A stretch of DNA of 64,000 bases, taken from NCBI RefSeq assembly GCF_032854445.1, contig NC_088295.1:72754028-72818027 (forward strand), written 5' to 3'. Below the pieces are notes generated by a model. It had not been told where the DNA came from. It saw nothing but the letters and a program-made list of their open reading frames with translations, and made no database searches. A program made the position numbers and the translations under genes. Origin of the DNA: Liolophura sinensis. Its lineage: Eukaryota; Mollusca; Polyplacophora; Chitonida; Chitonidae. This document shows positions 24,635-39,300 of this stretch, one piece after another; position 1 is the stretch's first letter, and each line of letters begins with the position of its first letter.

Positions 24635-26128
24635 GATACTGTGAGTATGGCTGGTAAAGCCCATCCTAGAATTTAAGTATCTCATCCTTTAACCACTCTT
24701 CAAAAAGATCTAAAAAAAATAAATGAAAGTAGTGTTTATCCCAGTGTGTATCTGATAAACCTTACTTCATATTTTACCTTTGTTTTACCTTAATCATCAA
24801 CATGTAGTTACGCTGAAAAAAAAAGAGAAAAAAAAAACGTGTGAGCTCTCGGAGATGATAACAAGATTTAGATTGAAAAGCCATGAAAGACTAGCACCAA
24901 AGAAAACGAATTCTCCAGAAAAGCTTAACTCAGGACTTCTGGGAAGTGACACGGCCTCAAAAGATACACACAGTCTCTCGACTTCGACGACCGTTGGGTG
25001 TTAGATGACATTTCTATACGGCCGACCACCCAATGCTTTAAGTCGCAATCTTTCACAAAGGCCGACCTACCATCGTATACACCATTCTTTGAAAGCAGTC
25101 GGCACGCTCCATGAGGTAACGGTTAGGCAGAGTGGAACTCGACATTAACGAGGTCAATACGCTCCGTTTATTGGCAGCGAGACTGGTGATTCCGGACTGG
25201 TCGTCTTTTTATGGAACTCTCTAAATTTGAAAGTGTTGTCTTCGTCTGGAGACCACCTAGTCTGGAAACGATGTTCATAAAATCCCCGAGCAGGCAACTG
25301 CAAAAAATGTCTGAAATAAACGAATGAATCGTGCTCTTACAACCTAGCCCTTCACCACTGTATTTTCGCCCTTAAATATCTGTCACTGGTGAAATAATGG
25401 AAACTGTATCTTCAGGACATGGACTATTCCTTCATACATACGATCTACTTCACTGATGTGGATGTGGGTACAATTAAAGTACGCAGGAAAACCGAGATCT
25501 TGTCTAGGAAAATAAATAAAAAGACAAAAACTTTGTCTAATTCACGTTTGAAAAATCAATGGCTTTTCTCATTTACACACTAGATGCACTGCTATTTATT
25601 GGCTTTTTGAGTTTTGTGATACAAGTTAGCATAGCTCCTCCATTCATACATACGCTATGTTTGAAATTTTTTGGTGAAAAACTCCGTACAGCACATCAAA
25701 TCAGTTTTCGTCTATTTAAGAATTTCTCATATTATTGCCTTTCAGAAGATATTAGAGTCGTACCTGTGCTCTTTAGAATGTTACAAAATGATTCTAAGTT
25801 TAAAATTTGAAAAAGTGAAAGGCGAGTTATAACCAATACTGAACGGTACTACGTGCCCAGACGAGATTCATATTTGAGAAAGGTAACTTTTGGGGTTATC
25901 ATAAAATGATAGCAAATAATCAATGGGTTTCTCTTTTAGCAAAAAATCACCACCGGTAAATTTCATTTTTTGGAAAGAATCGTCTTCAAGCCGCATTCGA
26001 GGGCATTTTACCAAATTAATACGATGGTGGTCAGCTTTGCAGACGGAACATTGTACAAGCATCTTTTGGATAGATAGATAGATAACAAAAGACAGGCAAA
26101 AACATAACATGATATTTCAAAAAAATTG

Positions 26129-26134
26129 TTTATT
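26129..26134 (-). terminator. Possible polyadenylation signal of the zinc-finger gene
   Basis: AATAAA on the minus strand, about 6.1 kb downstream of the presumed stop codon at 32275. It is a candidate only: such hexamers occur by chance in AT-rich DNA and a nearer end is possible. Confidence 0.2.
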
Positions 26135-29002
26135 ACATCTGTGGTTAAAGCCTTCCGCTCCACATATAATACTTCCGAGGTAGCGTGGAATAAATGTAAG
26201 TGACAATAAACGGGGCGAGGTACCTGCGGCATTGACAATCCTGCACAGGGTACAATTAATACTTAAGAATAATCTACAATGCAGGACTCGCACAGCGCAT
26301 GCAGTTTTTAACAATTATCTGAACAAAAACGCCTGGCATATTAAGAACAACAAATTTCCATCGTCTTATCTTTTCGAATGTTCCAGCTTAGCTCCAAGCA
26401 TCTTTCAAACATGGTAACTTACAAACATATCAGGTTTTGATTAAAATCATTAAATGCTTTTTCATTGTATAAAATAGTCAACGTATAGGATAAATATTGT
26501 ACTTTTAAAACAAACGTCCAAGCATTGAGGTAATAACTAAACTTGTATTTCACCATTAGCCAGTATATGTATATATATATACATATATATTTATATATGT
26601 CTTTTGAAGACTAACAAATTGTATCATGAAACATAGATACAAAGCACAAGAGCAGACATACACGACTAAATGTATGCCTAGCACTGGTCCCAATATTTTC
26701 CAAAATTCAGGAATAATATATAGCCTAATAGTCACTGATGTACCATAATTAACGGCTGTATGTAAAGATCTACTACACAATATCGCTAAGCGGCGTGCAC
26801 CATGGATAACATACCCTGTGGTTTCTGAAAGATATCAGGCCAGAACAATAGCTACCAAGGCTGACACAATCTAAGTGGGGAAATCCTAGAAAATTGGCAA
26901 AAGTTTAAAGCTAATTGAAGTACTATACTAGTTGACAGATAAGGTTCAGACTGTGTTATTTTCCTCCATACACAGCGAGGACCTAATGGTAATTTTGGCA
27001 ATGATATTAAACATTCATAGCTTCGCTGGTACAAAAACAAACTTTAATGAAGTTTTGAATTCTGACAAAGTTAAGTCTATGAGTTTTGTGAAATTTGCCC
27101 TGATGTTTCGCATACAAAGGTTAGGGCTTAGTTGCAAAAGGGACATCTACTTTAGAAGCAAAAATAAACCACCGATAACAAAAAAAGGGGGCAGTAACTT
27201 ATAAAATTTGGATTTAGCCGAGGTACTTAAGTTGATTCCGTGGAAGGAAAGAAAGTATGAAGTCCCAATGATGAAAGCGTATCTGTTTATGACCCTACAG
27301 CTGAAGGGCACACTGATGCAATAATCAAACGTTGAGACTTATACAGGAATTGTTTCAATACTTTTAGTTTTACACAGTATTTCCTCTATCAATGAAAACC
27401 CCTTGTGGAGTGATCTCACAGAGTGCACGTATGTATGGAGAAAAACAGGTATGTATAGTTGAGATTGGCTTGCCCACTAAGCCTGAAAAAAAAAAAACAA
27501 AAACAAAAAAACATGAAGGCCACCATATCCTTTAAAACTGAGAGTAGTTACCCTTGCGTAGCAGACAATTTACAATGAGCGCGCACAGAGTTCATGTGAT
27601 GCACAATACACATTATGGCAAGGTTTGTAGTATACAATTCGCAGCATGTGGAAGACTGAACATTGCCCATTGCAAACAAATGAAAAGCATGTGTGGAAAT
27701 GTATGAGGCATGACAAACTTTAGTGTTTGATTGATTGGCTATATGGAGCAATTATAATATGATCAACTAGCCACAATTTAGGACCGATAATTCATCGGTT
27801 TCCTGTTTACAGTCCATCTTTACAGGACAGACAAGCCAATCACTTCACTCATAAATTCACAACACTGAACAATTTCTGATAAAATGCCTCACAATACTAA
27901 GCTTTACACAGTTAGTGCATAGCACTGTCCACACAATTGAATACTTCACACATTCACGATGTGGAGTGGGGTGGGACTGATTGGGAATTGGTTAGAAGAT
28001 AGATGTGTCCTACAAAAAACAGACTGGGGAAAAAGTAACAATGAATGAATGGGAGTTCTAATACAGAAGTCTGGTGTTGAGTGATCCAAGACTTCTTAAA
28101 TATTCAATTCTTCAGCAGTCTCCACATGCAGAGTAAAATATACATCTGCAGCCTTCTTTTGCTCCTATGAGCTGGATCAAGTTGCTTTGCTGCACATTTG
28201 CAAGCTTAAAGGTCTTGTTTGTTCAAACTCATTCTTGCTTCTCTCTGTTGCAACTGGAAAAATCACATGTACAGTGATGCACTGACAACTTCTGTACACT
28301 GATTTAGCATAACTGGAAATTACTTCTACAATTTTTCAATGGTATGACGATGAGTCATTGGGTGTTCTACATTTAGTTTTATGACTTTTAATGTATTCAG
28401 ATCCAAGGTGTCCAACTACATTGTACATGTTGACATTTACCCTTTATAAACACACAAATAGGCATGTACCATTGGGTAAATCTACGCCTGAGTACCAGAT
28501 GTCAGATGTTTAAGACAACCACATGTATTCTATGAACAGTCATCTCTGTTTGACCGTCTTAATTTTGACATACATATATGCTCTGTGCAGGATGTAAATC
28601 ATAGTGCTCTAGCGCCAGTGGCAAAATATTGCGGGGAATCATTATAATACTTCAAACTAAATTTTAAACTACCTACATGCAAATGTGGTATGCCAAACTG
28701 CCAGAAAGGCCTTTACTCTCTTGCTCAATGCACAGGACTCCTTAGGACTAAAAGTGTATCTCCCATCAGCCCTAAAACAATCTAGCTATACTACTGTTAC
28801 ACTATCAAGATGTCAATGCACCGCAATGTATGATGTGCAGGACTAATCTATTGTATTCCATGGGCTTGTGTCATATGAGTTGTGCTCAAGAGTGAAGTGA
28901 AAAAAGGAATGTGTGCTTATCAAAGTATCAATATAACTTAACGACAGCAAACGTTCGTCATAGAATCAGGCATTGTGCCTATATATATATGTGCCTATAT
29001 AT

Positions 29003-29245
29003 ATATAGGCTCAGTCGGCTAGCGCGCTAGCGCAGCGTAATGACCCTGGAGCCTCTCACCAATGCGGTCGATGTGAGTTCAAGTTCAGCTCATGCTGGCT
29101 TCCTCTCCGGCCGTAATTGGGAAGGTCTGCCAGCAACCTGCGGATGGTCGTGGGTTTCCCCCAGGCTGTGCCCGGTTTCCATCCACCATAATGCTGGCCG
29201 CTGTCGTATAAGTGAAATATTCTTGAGTACGGGTAAAACACCAAT

Positions 29246-29246
<1 letters not shown>
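29003..29246 (+). mobile_element. SINE family A, full-length plus-strand copy
   Basis: Starts at the tRNA-like head (gctcagtcggctagcgcgct), runs through cctctcaccaatgcggtcg and ccataatgctggccgctgtc, and ends at caccaatcaaa, merging into about 48 A residues and then (TA)n. Confidence 0.88.
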
Positions 29247-29344
<98 letters not shown>

Positions 29345-29352
29345 TATATATC
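29247..29352. repeat. Poly-A followed by (TA)n
   Basis: SINE poly-A tail expanded to about 48 bp, then about 22 TA units with one CA-containing interruption. Confidence 0.9.
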
Positions 29353-30524
29353 CCAAATGACCTTTATGTATGTGAAATTGATGTCCACTGGAAAGAAAAA
29401 ATAAGAGCTCTGCTTTGAAGGTAACATAATCGTAGATGATAAGCTGGTAATTGAGAAGTGCGATCCTGGGCTGTAGCTGTTATCTTGGTCATACTCGAGT
29501 GCACACTAAATAAAATATTGCCGATGTGGCGTTAAGCCATAATCATTCATTCTAAATAAATGTAGTCTATTGACAATGCAGCTGACCAGAATGGACCCCT
29601 TCCTTAAATACAAGACAGTACTCAGTGTTCAGATAATGCATACCAGAAATGATACAACAATGCACATATCTTGTACAAAAATATGACTACTCCTAAAGAA
29701 AGAAAGACAAGCGCCCCAAAATGTCCAAAATGCACGAAAGATGTATGCCAAAAGCATGTGTATGTATTCTCTGAACTGTCAAATTGAATATCTCATTTAA
29801 TGAAATATGTGTATAAAAATGTACATGACAAAAAAAAAAAGTGTAATGGTTGATGTGCAGAAAATGTGATGAGAGTTTAACAGAAATTTAACATTTGCTC
29901 TGGAGAATGCGACACTTGTCTTTAAATGTGCGTATGAAAAATGAAGTGATCAGTACATATAATATAAATGTAGAGTTACGAGTGATTAATTATGTGCAAA
30001 AGACTCTGTGGTATTAAGGATGCCAAATAAAATCTGCACAAGGCAAAATATCAGGATGGCAGAATTTTACACCTTATAAAAGCCTAAATACATGCTAAGT
30101 ATGATACACGGTACATGTGCACTACCAAAGCTGATAGTGCGCTAGTGTGTGTGCAAACACCAGCAACCATGCGCTGTATGATAAAAGGTAACCAAACTAA
30201 CTGTGTAATAGCAGGAGACATTCTCAGGACAAGACATATATAAGCAACTACACGTACATGTTTTGAACCACAAGAACCTGCACTTCAGCCTTGAACAAAA
30301 TTGCATCTTGGATTAAATGAATTAAATGTAACATCTCCATGTAATTGCTATAACGTATACACATTAATCTGATGAAAGTAGACATGAATCTGATGATGTG
30401 AGAAAGTGTTAAAGCAGTCCTGCACATGCAGCGGTGCTGTTCTATCTCCTCAATGGCAGCCACTCCACAAGATTAACGACATAACCAACAAATGTAAATA
30501 GCCTATATACAGGTAATCAGAATA

Positions 30525-30600
30525 ATAATAAAAAATAATAATAATAGTAATAACAATAGTAATAATAATAATAATAATAACAATCATGATAATGGTAATA
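30525..30600. repeat. (AAT)n imperfect trinucleotide microsatellite
   Basis: Runs of aataat interrupted by agt, aac and a single poly-A block. Confidence 0.85.
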
Positions 30601-32274
30601 CTGAATTCAAGATCTACATGTACTCAACAAAGTGTTAAAGAATTAATAACATTGTTTAGAAATCACTGAAAACTTAACAACCAGGAGACGCGTGTAACCA
30701 CTGGCATTTTCACAGGGCTGTCTGGTGCTGTACTGAGCTGATGCGTCTTAATGGACACAGGAATGCAAATTTCAGCTCAGGTTTACGCCTGGCAAATCTC
30801 TTTGGGTATAGAAATGGACGCAAACTACCTGTACGAACTGTGTGAGAGTTACTACAGGAATAGGTAGAACTACGAAACATGTGACATTGACTATGGCAAG
30901 ATTTAACTTGATTTCATCAAAAGTGGGTTACATACAATGTACATGTACGTCAGAATACAGATGGCAAAAATTTCTACATTGCACAAGTACAGTTACATAT
31001 TCAATGTAATGTGCTAACAAATACTGAGTCAATATTTCTAGGCTATGAAAAGTCCATGACAAACAATAATATCATCATCAATACCACTCTTCCTTCTAGA
31101 TATATATATATATATGGAGATAGATATATACTTATACATCTTCATTCATATATGAATCAAACAGAATTGTAGACACCTATTAAAGTATATGCTACATGTA
31201 ACTGTACATCCTTTTCCACAGAGCAGTCTAGATGAACTATCAAAACCAAACACAGAGCTGAAAACTTTCTGTTTACATGGAGAGAGATAGCACAGCTGGC
31301 TGGATTGCCCAACAAAAGTCATTGGTACAAATATTGCATTTCCACACTGTTACAGTCTAACATGATTCAATCCACTGCTGTGTTCCCATGTTCTACAATA
31401 CATGTACCCTACATATACTGATAAAACTACTTTCAACAACAACACCTTTTTTTTTTATCTTCAACACGATCACTGATTTAGCATCACAAAATAACAAGAT
31501 GAAAGATCTGTACATTCAACATCACAGCTGAACACAATGTCAAAAGTGGAAGATCACAAGTTCTACACTACACCCTACAACACTGAGCAGTAGAACATCA
31601 ATGCCATGTTTCCACATGTTCACCTGAATGTACATGTATGCTGCAATACTGACTGCCCAAACCCAAGCCGGAGCAGCAGGGCACATCCACGGTTCTCACT
31701 GGCCACATTCATTTTCTCCGTAGAATCACTGCAGATAATCGATCGCCTAATGGCTTCGTTCATTCCACTTCATTTCACAGCAATGACTACACGGCCAAAT
31801 CAGTTTCTTTCCCCATATATATCTGCTGAACACTTCTAGTTTTCCTACCAAACACTTTATGGACTCCTGTTAAACAGATGGTTGATTTTACGAGAACAAA
31901 TTCAGCCACCTCTTCAAAATAAACAACTCATCAGTATGGCTTGTACATTCTTGCTGCTTGGTTGAGCCTATTCTTGATGGTTATCATGCTGCTCAACTGG
32001 CTGGTTACAATTTTCTGGGCTCATTTACTAAGCATAAACTCTCCATATTTGCCTCTTACAGTTCTCATAGTGACATTTCATCACAGTTATTCTCCTTCAA
32101 ATTGTAAAAAATCTCAGGCTGGTTTTAAATAGTAGGTATGCTCCTGAAGTAAATGTATCATAATTTTTACGTTGTTTCTTCAGCATGGTTCTCTCTCCTC
32201 AAAAAGGACCCAGCTCGGCTCTCGACTTGGTTTCTCAGCACGTTTATGCTCCTCAAATTGGTCCACCACATCTC

Positions 32275-33311
32275 TCAGGTTGGTTTTTCAGAACGATTCC
32301 TACCTTGACACACCTCTACCATGTGCCGCTCCAAATTTTTAGGGGTGACAAACCCCTCCAGGCAGTTTGGGCACTCATTGCGAGACTTCAGCATGTGGAT
32401 CTGAGATTTCATGTGTCGGTTGAGATCAGACTGTGTAACCCCTTTGTAGTTACACAATTTACAGCAGAACTCTCGGATACCTGTACAGATGAAACAATCA
32501 AAAAACTGATCAATACAAAAATGTGAATTACACTAACTGGTGATTTATTTATCTGACTGACCATGCACATAAATATATGATTGAAGTCAGGTGTTTTTGT
32601 AGAGGAAACTGCAAATAATCTGAAAGAAACCACTGCAACACTCCAGGTGCTGACAAAACCCCTGATTTAAAGCAACAGCTGAAAAACGGAAAGATATATC
32701 TGAACCAGCAACATTATATATCAAGTACAAACTTTAAAAGCATGTTTACATCTATATTTGTATAAATACCTAAAAAAAGGAAAAAAAAACCCCAAAAAAC
32801 ATCCGTTATAAACCCAACAGAGAAAATCACCAAATCTTTAGTTAGTTCTACATGTTAGTTCTCGGGCTAAGTTATAAAGGATCTGGCTTGTAGAATATTC
32901 TTCATCCCACTAATCAATGTATTTCAAACCCTGTCTTTAATTTTATTTATTCATTTGAATGTTTTTTTATGCCATATTCAAGAATATTTCACTTATACGA
33001 CAGAGCCAGCAATGTGGTGGAAGGAAACTGAGCAGAGCCCGGAGGTAACCCATGACCATCCGCAGGCTGCTGTAGGACCTTCCCAAATACATCCAGAGAG
33101 GAAGTCAGCATTAGCTGGACTTTAAGTCTAACAGACACTTCCACTGGTGAGAGTCTCCTGGGTCACTGCACAGTGCTGGCACACTAACAACAGAGACCCC
33201 TCTGTCTTGAATAATTCTGTTTTCAGCCCACTTTAACTTTTGAACACACTGAAACAAAGTCACCTACCCTATTTCTTCTGAAACTTGGGACATCTGGTCT
33301 GCTCATTTTAG

Positions 33312-33372
<61 letters not shown>

Positions 33373-36300
33373 AGCATTAATATTGATTGGTTAGACCATC
33401 TCATGAACAATTTCATCACTTGTCCAACAGGCTGGTAAAGAAATGTCATATTCAGCTTTCATCACACTAATATCTGTCCCACTATTATCTGTCCCACTAA
33501 TATCTGTCACACTAATATCTGTCCCACTAATATCTGTCACACTAATATCTGTCACACTAATATCTGTCCCAAAAATTAGAAGAATTAGGGTATCCTAATT
33601 AGTCAATTACTTGCACACAAAAAAGCAACTTTCACCAAAATTTATGCAGCTTTTCAATTTCATTTTGGAGACAAATCTACCCTGGCAGGGTTGTTCAATT
33701 TCAGGGCTTCAAAAAAGTGTAATTTCATCAGTCTACACAGGATAATAACCTTAAAATAGGCCTGTATATAAATCTCACAGCACTTACCTTGATGTCTCAT
33801 CATATGTACTTTTAGCTGGCTATTTGTCCTTGCATAGTAGTCGCAAAACTTACACTTGTATGGCCTGATATCTGTAATGATAAGTGATTATGCTTAGCAC
33901 AATAAACCACACCAACAATAAACAAAATGTGTTATACGTCACTGGACTGCCACAAAGAGAGATAATTCTATTAAGTTATAATTAATAAGTGAAGATGTGT
34001 CCATGTGTAAAGGATTATCTCCCCTTCCTTCGACTGTAAAACTCTTTACAGTCTTCATGTTCGTCTTCAAAACCTTGCCGGACATGAAGTATATCAGCTA
34101 ACAATTTTTCACTAACTAATATTTGTACCATACGAAGGGAGTGAAAAATCAGGTGATAGTTTGTGATAAATAGTAAAATTCAATTTAACTTCACAAGATC
34201 CCTCATCAATTACTCACCATTCTGTACTATAAAAAAAAAATTGTGATTTTACACAATGATCATATATTACTTAGTTGTTGGACCACCTGGTGTAAGAGCA
34301 AGGCCTCACCTTCATGGAAGTCCATATGTCTATTGATGTCAGAGTAGGTAGGGAAGTCCTTGTTACAGAAGACACACCTGTAGATAGACCTGCCATCCGG
34401 CAACAGCATTGGCTTACAAACCTTCTCACGGTTAACAGGGGCATTAACCACATGAAGTCTGGAATAGAAACCAGTTACAGTGCTACAGGCAGTGGAGGAG
34501 GTGGCGTATGGAAGGTGCATGTGAAGTCTGTAAGAGAGAGAGAAAGCACAAACCCATAGTGCGTGCACTGTCAAAGGCAGACGACTGACACTTCACCAAG
34601 ACCATCAAAATCACACTTATTTTCTACATTATCAACACTACATTACATTATCTGAAATTTGCAGTGGAAGTAAGTTTAACATTTCCTGGTGTAATTAGCT
34701 ACATGATCACTCCAAACGATATCCCATTTTGAGATTAACATTAATTTTCTGCAAAAAAGAAAATGCATGTAGCAGAATAGTTCATGGTCTATCATTGTGT
34801 GTGAGCTCCGCTCTTAATACTTTTATGCTAATTTTTGCCAACATAAAGATTAACTTTCAGATTTTGTGAGAAAATATTAAAAGCAAAGATTTTGTGAGAA
34901 AAGCATGGAGGGCAAGTCTCACTTTAATGCTTTCAGTATTGCATAAATAAGATTTTGATGGTCAGGGTGACAAAATGAAACTCGACTGCTAACAAGTGCA
35001 AGCCAAGTTAATACAAGACACATGTACATGTAACAAGCAATCAGCCCCAAAGCCCGAGTAGCTTCTCATGACCAGCCCATCACCAGTTTATAAGAATAAC
35101 TTTGGTTTAAAGACCATAAGTACTGAATGCTCCATGCAGCTACATGTAAGTGTTTCACCAGATCAGATAATCATAACCCATAAGCCCCACACCGCTTCTC
35201 AAGATCTAAGTGGTTAAGATAAAAGATTTACACCAGAAAAATTCTAATTCAGTTAGATTAAAAGACATAGGCTGTAAGTTAAGGTTAAATAAGGTATTAA
35301 CTGAGCAGCACTTATGAATTCTAGAAATGCTAGTTGTTTTTGCATTATCCAAATGTACTTGATCTACTAAGAATAAAACACACAAGTGTAACTACGAAAA
35401 GGTAAAATTAGTCTAACACTTTTCTCACTATGATATTACACTTTGAAGCATTCTGTATTCGCACCTAAGCTGAATCCTCGCCAGAAGACATGTTGTGTGC
35501 TTACCTAGAGTGAGTTCTGGACAGAGAAGTGACCTTACGCCCATCTGTGGAGATCCCATTCTTGTCAGCAGTATAGGCAGAGTTATGTATGGTGTAACTG
35601 GCCTCAGAAGGTAGGGATCTTCGGCGAGGAAGCGGTTCAGAGCTGGGGATCCCTGCCAAGGGATTACCATCCCACTTCACCCTTGGGTAGCCCACAAGAA
35701 AGTCGTTGGGCGAGACTTGTGCCATTAGGCCCATGCCCGGAGAGGGGCTGGAGCTGGCCGCAGCCTGAGGATCCACAGGGACTTGAACTGTGATAGGGAT
35801 ACTCATGACTGGGTTCACGGACAGTCCTGAGGTGGGTAAAAGGTGACTAGAGAGGAAGAGAGGGTGAGTAGCACTCTGACCCATGCCCATGTTGTTGGAG
35901 AAGAGGACTGGGCTCATGGGGGTGGTGGGGACTCCAGAGGATGCCGGCAGGGCCGTCAGAGGGGATAACGGCTCCTCCTTGACCACAGGCTTGCACACTT
36001 CCGGACTCAGCTTGCCCCTTGTGTCAATTGCCTCTGGAGCACCAGTTTGATGTGGTGGAGACATGTTTTCAATCTTGACTGGCACACTGGACTTCCTCCT
36101 GGACTTGCAGCTGATGCTCTCCTTGCGGAAGGACAGGAGAGGTCGCTTAGGTGCTGCCATTATCTCTGTGGTCATCAAGTCCTCTCTGTCTTGTTCAGAC
36201 AGTGTCTCAGACCAGCTGGCTTCAGAGGCCCCACTGGAATTTTGTGCTTGGATGTTACCCTCTTTCTCCATGGGGACTTCTGCTGGAATAACAATTGTCA

Positions 36301-39300
36301 CATCTTCCCTGATGTCTTCTTTCTGAAGCAGATCTTTGGCACTGGAAGAGGTCATCAGGCTCTCTCCAACTGGTGAGTCCTGCTCGACAGCGTCAAGAAC
36401 GGTGGGTGGGTCATTGGCATCAAGTCCAGATCTTGTATCTTTGGGTGGGAAGTCCACCGCTCTCATTGCTCTAGCAGAAGACCGCAAACTGGCAATAATG
36501 GCTCTCTTCCTGGCCTTTCTAACAAAATCCATCTGAAAACCATCGTTGTGGAAGCGCAGAATGTGCTGCCGGAGGTTACGCGGTTCACTGAACCCTTTAC
36601 CACATTCCTTACAGTAGCATGGCTTAACACCTGTGTGCATGCGCTCGTGGCGCTGCAAGGAGAACAGCCTGAAGAAGGTCTTCTTGCAGAACAGACAAGA
36701 GTAGCATCCATTGACCTTGTGGTATCTCTGAGAAGTTCTATTGCTGTAGTGAAGGAGAAGCCCATTGTCTTGGGTAGGAGAAGTATTGTCCTCCTGGTCC
36801 ACCTCAGGTTCCAAATCCTCCTCTTCTTCCTCCTTCAGATCACACTCTTCCACGTCTCCATGGCCCTCAGAGAGACTGCTAGGAGGCGAGAGTCCTCTGG
36901 TCTCCTTAGGACTACTGCCTTCAGAGTATTGCTTTGTCAGCATATCTGCTTTCACCATTCTACTGTGTAGTCGCGAATGTCGCAAAAGCTGCGTTTTGAA
37001 TTTGAAATTGGCACCACATACAGAGCACTGGTAGGTGGTCATGTGGCGTTCAAAGTGGACAGATAAGTGGCACTGAAGTCGGCTGAGATAGTTGAACATT
37101 TTTCCACACATATGACACTTGTACAACGAGGTCCTTACACCTGAAATTAAGTTCACTCCATCTAACCTGGTTACCAGGACAGTTTCATTTTTCACACTGA
37201 TCCTGTTCTTGACAAAGTGGGACTCTTCCTTGACAATGACCTCTTTGCTGAGACTGTTCAGGATCTCTTGGTTACACTCCTCACTGTCCTCCTCTTCATT
37301 GTCTACCTGCATCACTTCATCCTCCAACACAGCTTCAGATCTCGTCTCCACAGAGGAAGAGCAGCATGAGTCTGCTTTACACATCCCATTCCGTCCAGGT
37401 GAAGCCTTTGTCTCCACGGCCACAGGGGTCTTGGAGGTTTGCTGAGGATGAAAAAAAATAGTGTCATCTGACAGAGATTCTCTATCGGCATCACAACTCT
37501 TCTCTTCGTCTTGCTTCCGGCAACGAGTGTTCTCCACACATTTGTGTAGGTCAAGCGGCATGTCATTCTCTGCAACCTCTTTCTGGTTCGAGGTTGGACC
37601 AGATCGGTGTTTCAGTCGTAAATAGCGTTCCTCAAGGCCTTGGCTCAGCTCAATATCTGCTCCATGGGCAGCTTTCTGGTGGTACTGCATGCTGCCCTTG
37701 GCCTTGAAAGCTTTCCCACAAATCTGAGAATAAAGTGTAACAATTCACATGTCAATGCTTACTTTGGTCAAAAGTTCCAATAAAAACGGTTGTAAAAAAT
37801 GAAAAAAAAGGTGCACAAGTACTTATGCTCAAAGAGGAGTACTTTCAATTCTAATAAGAAACAGGCATGAAATCAAACACATAACAAATTAATTGTGGAT
37901 AACAATTTGTTCATTTATCCAATACATGAAATATAACTTGATACCTGTGCTAAGAGTCCACACTGAAATGTCATCACCAATAAATGAATCCATCAGAAAT
38001 GCTATCCATAAGAATTTAATTTGTTGTGTCTTTGATCAACAGTCATCTTCTAAATTCTCTAAGAAGCCCCATTAACCACCACAAAGGAGAAAGATATATA
38101 TTTACATGTTCACTTTAAAGGCAACAGATTTACTTCTTTATTTGATTGGAGTTTTATGCCGTACATAAAACCGAGCAGAGCCTGTGGGAAAGGCAATAGG
38201 CAATAGAACTTACGTCACATTTGAATGGCCTTTCTCCAGTGTGCACCATCAGATGGCGTTTGAGGTCACTGGGTTTGGGGCAGACCTTGCTGCAGAACTG
38301 GCATGTTCTCTTGGACAGCTGGATATTAGACCTATCCTCTTCCGTCTCATCTTGGCAGGGCCCTACAGATTCGTCTTGTCTATAGCCGTCATCTGCAGAA
38401 ATTTCTTCGGGGCTCTTTGTGCTGCGTTTGGGAGAAATGGGCTCAAAGCTATGAGCAGGCTGGGCTTGTTTCTCCAGGCATGCCTCACGACTGGCCGGGC
38501 TTGGGTGCTCATCGCCATTTGACTCGATGCCCGTATCTTGAGATTCATTCTGAAGTTGATATGTGGATGTGTCCAGACTATCAGCTGGCATGACACTACA
38601 GTGGTTCACAAAACCATGACTTTCTTTCATTTCGGGTGCACTGTGCGAGGATTCATCAAGTGGATCTGAACTTGAGACAGAGGGACTTTTTCTCAACTTT
38701 CCTCTATCAGATTCCTTTCGTCTTTCTTCCTTCAGCTTATGTTTCTGGACATCAGAGAACTTGTTAGCATTCTTGAACTGGATACCGTGATGCATGTACT
38801 GGTGATACTGGAGACTTCTCTTCGCTTTAAAAGCTCTCTTGCAGATCTGGTCAACAAAACAAGGGTCATCTTAATTATGATAATAAACAAGTCTTTCATT
38901 CAGTAGTTTCAACACACATGCTTGTGGACAGTTGGTACAGCTTCAGGAAACCACTGCTTCTGCTAAGCCATTAAACAAAGCCATTGCTATTCTGTAAGTC
39001 TGATTTGATCACATTTTATCATGAGGAAGGTAAATGGACTTGAACCTCAAGGACGTCCTATTCACCCTGCTGTTGTTTATAAAATTATAACAGCATAATC
39101 AGGAGCATAATCAGGAGGTAGATATAAGTTATCGCCTACATAATTAGAAAAAAAACTGGATGAAAATTTGCAATAGCTCCTACATTCCACAAAAATATGT
39201 CATCTTGCACTCAGGCATAATGTGAATTACATTACATTTAAATACATGTATTTGTACACTCGACCAAAAGACTAATGACTTGTTGCAACTAAAAGGGTAT

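Larger units (their letters stand above)
26135..32274 (-). other. Non-coding stretch, possibly 3' UTR or 3' flank of the zinc-finger gene
   Basis: No exon-like open frame was recognised on either strand. It contains a SINE (29003-29246), a poly-A plus TA tract (29247-29352), a trinucleotide tract (30525-30600) and a short SINE-tail fragment of a third type (about 29505-29560, aatattgccgatgtggcgtt). An additional 3' exon of the zinc-finger gene cannot be excluded. Confidence 0.35.

Noticed and set aside
36047-37445. Several plus-strand open frames of 66-140 codons
   Set aside because: They are antisense shadows of the large zinc-finger exon 4.
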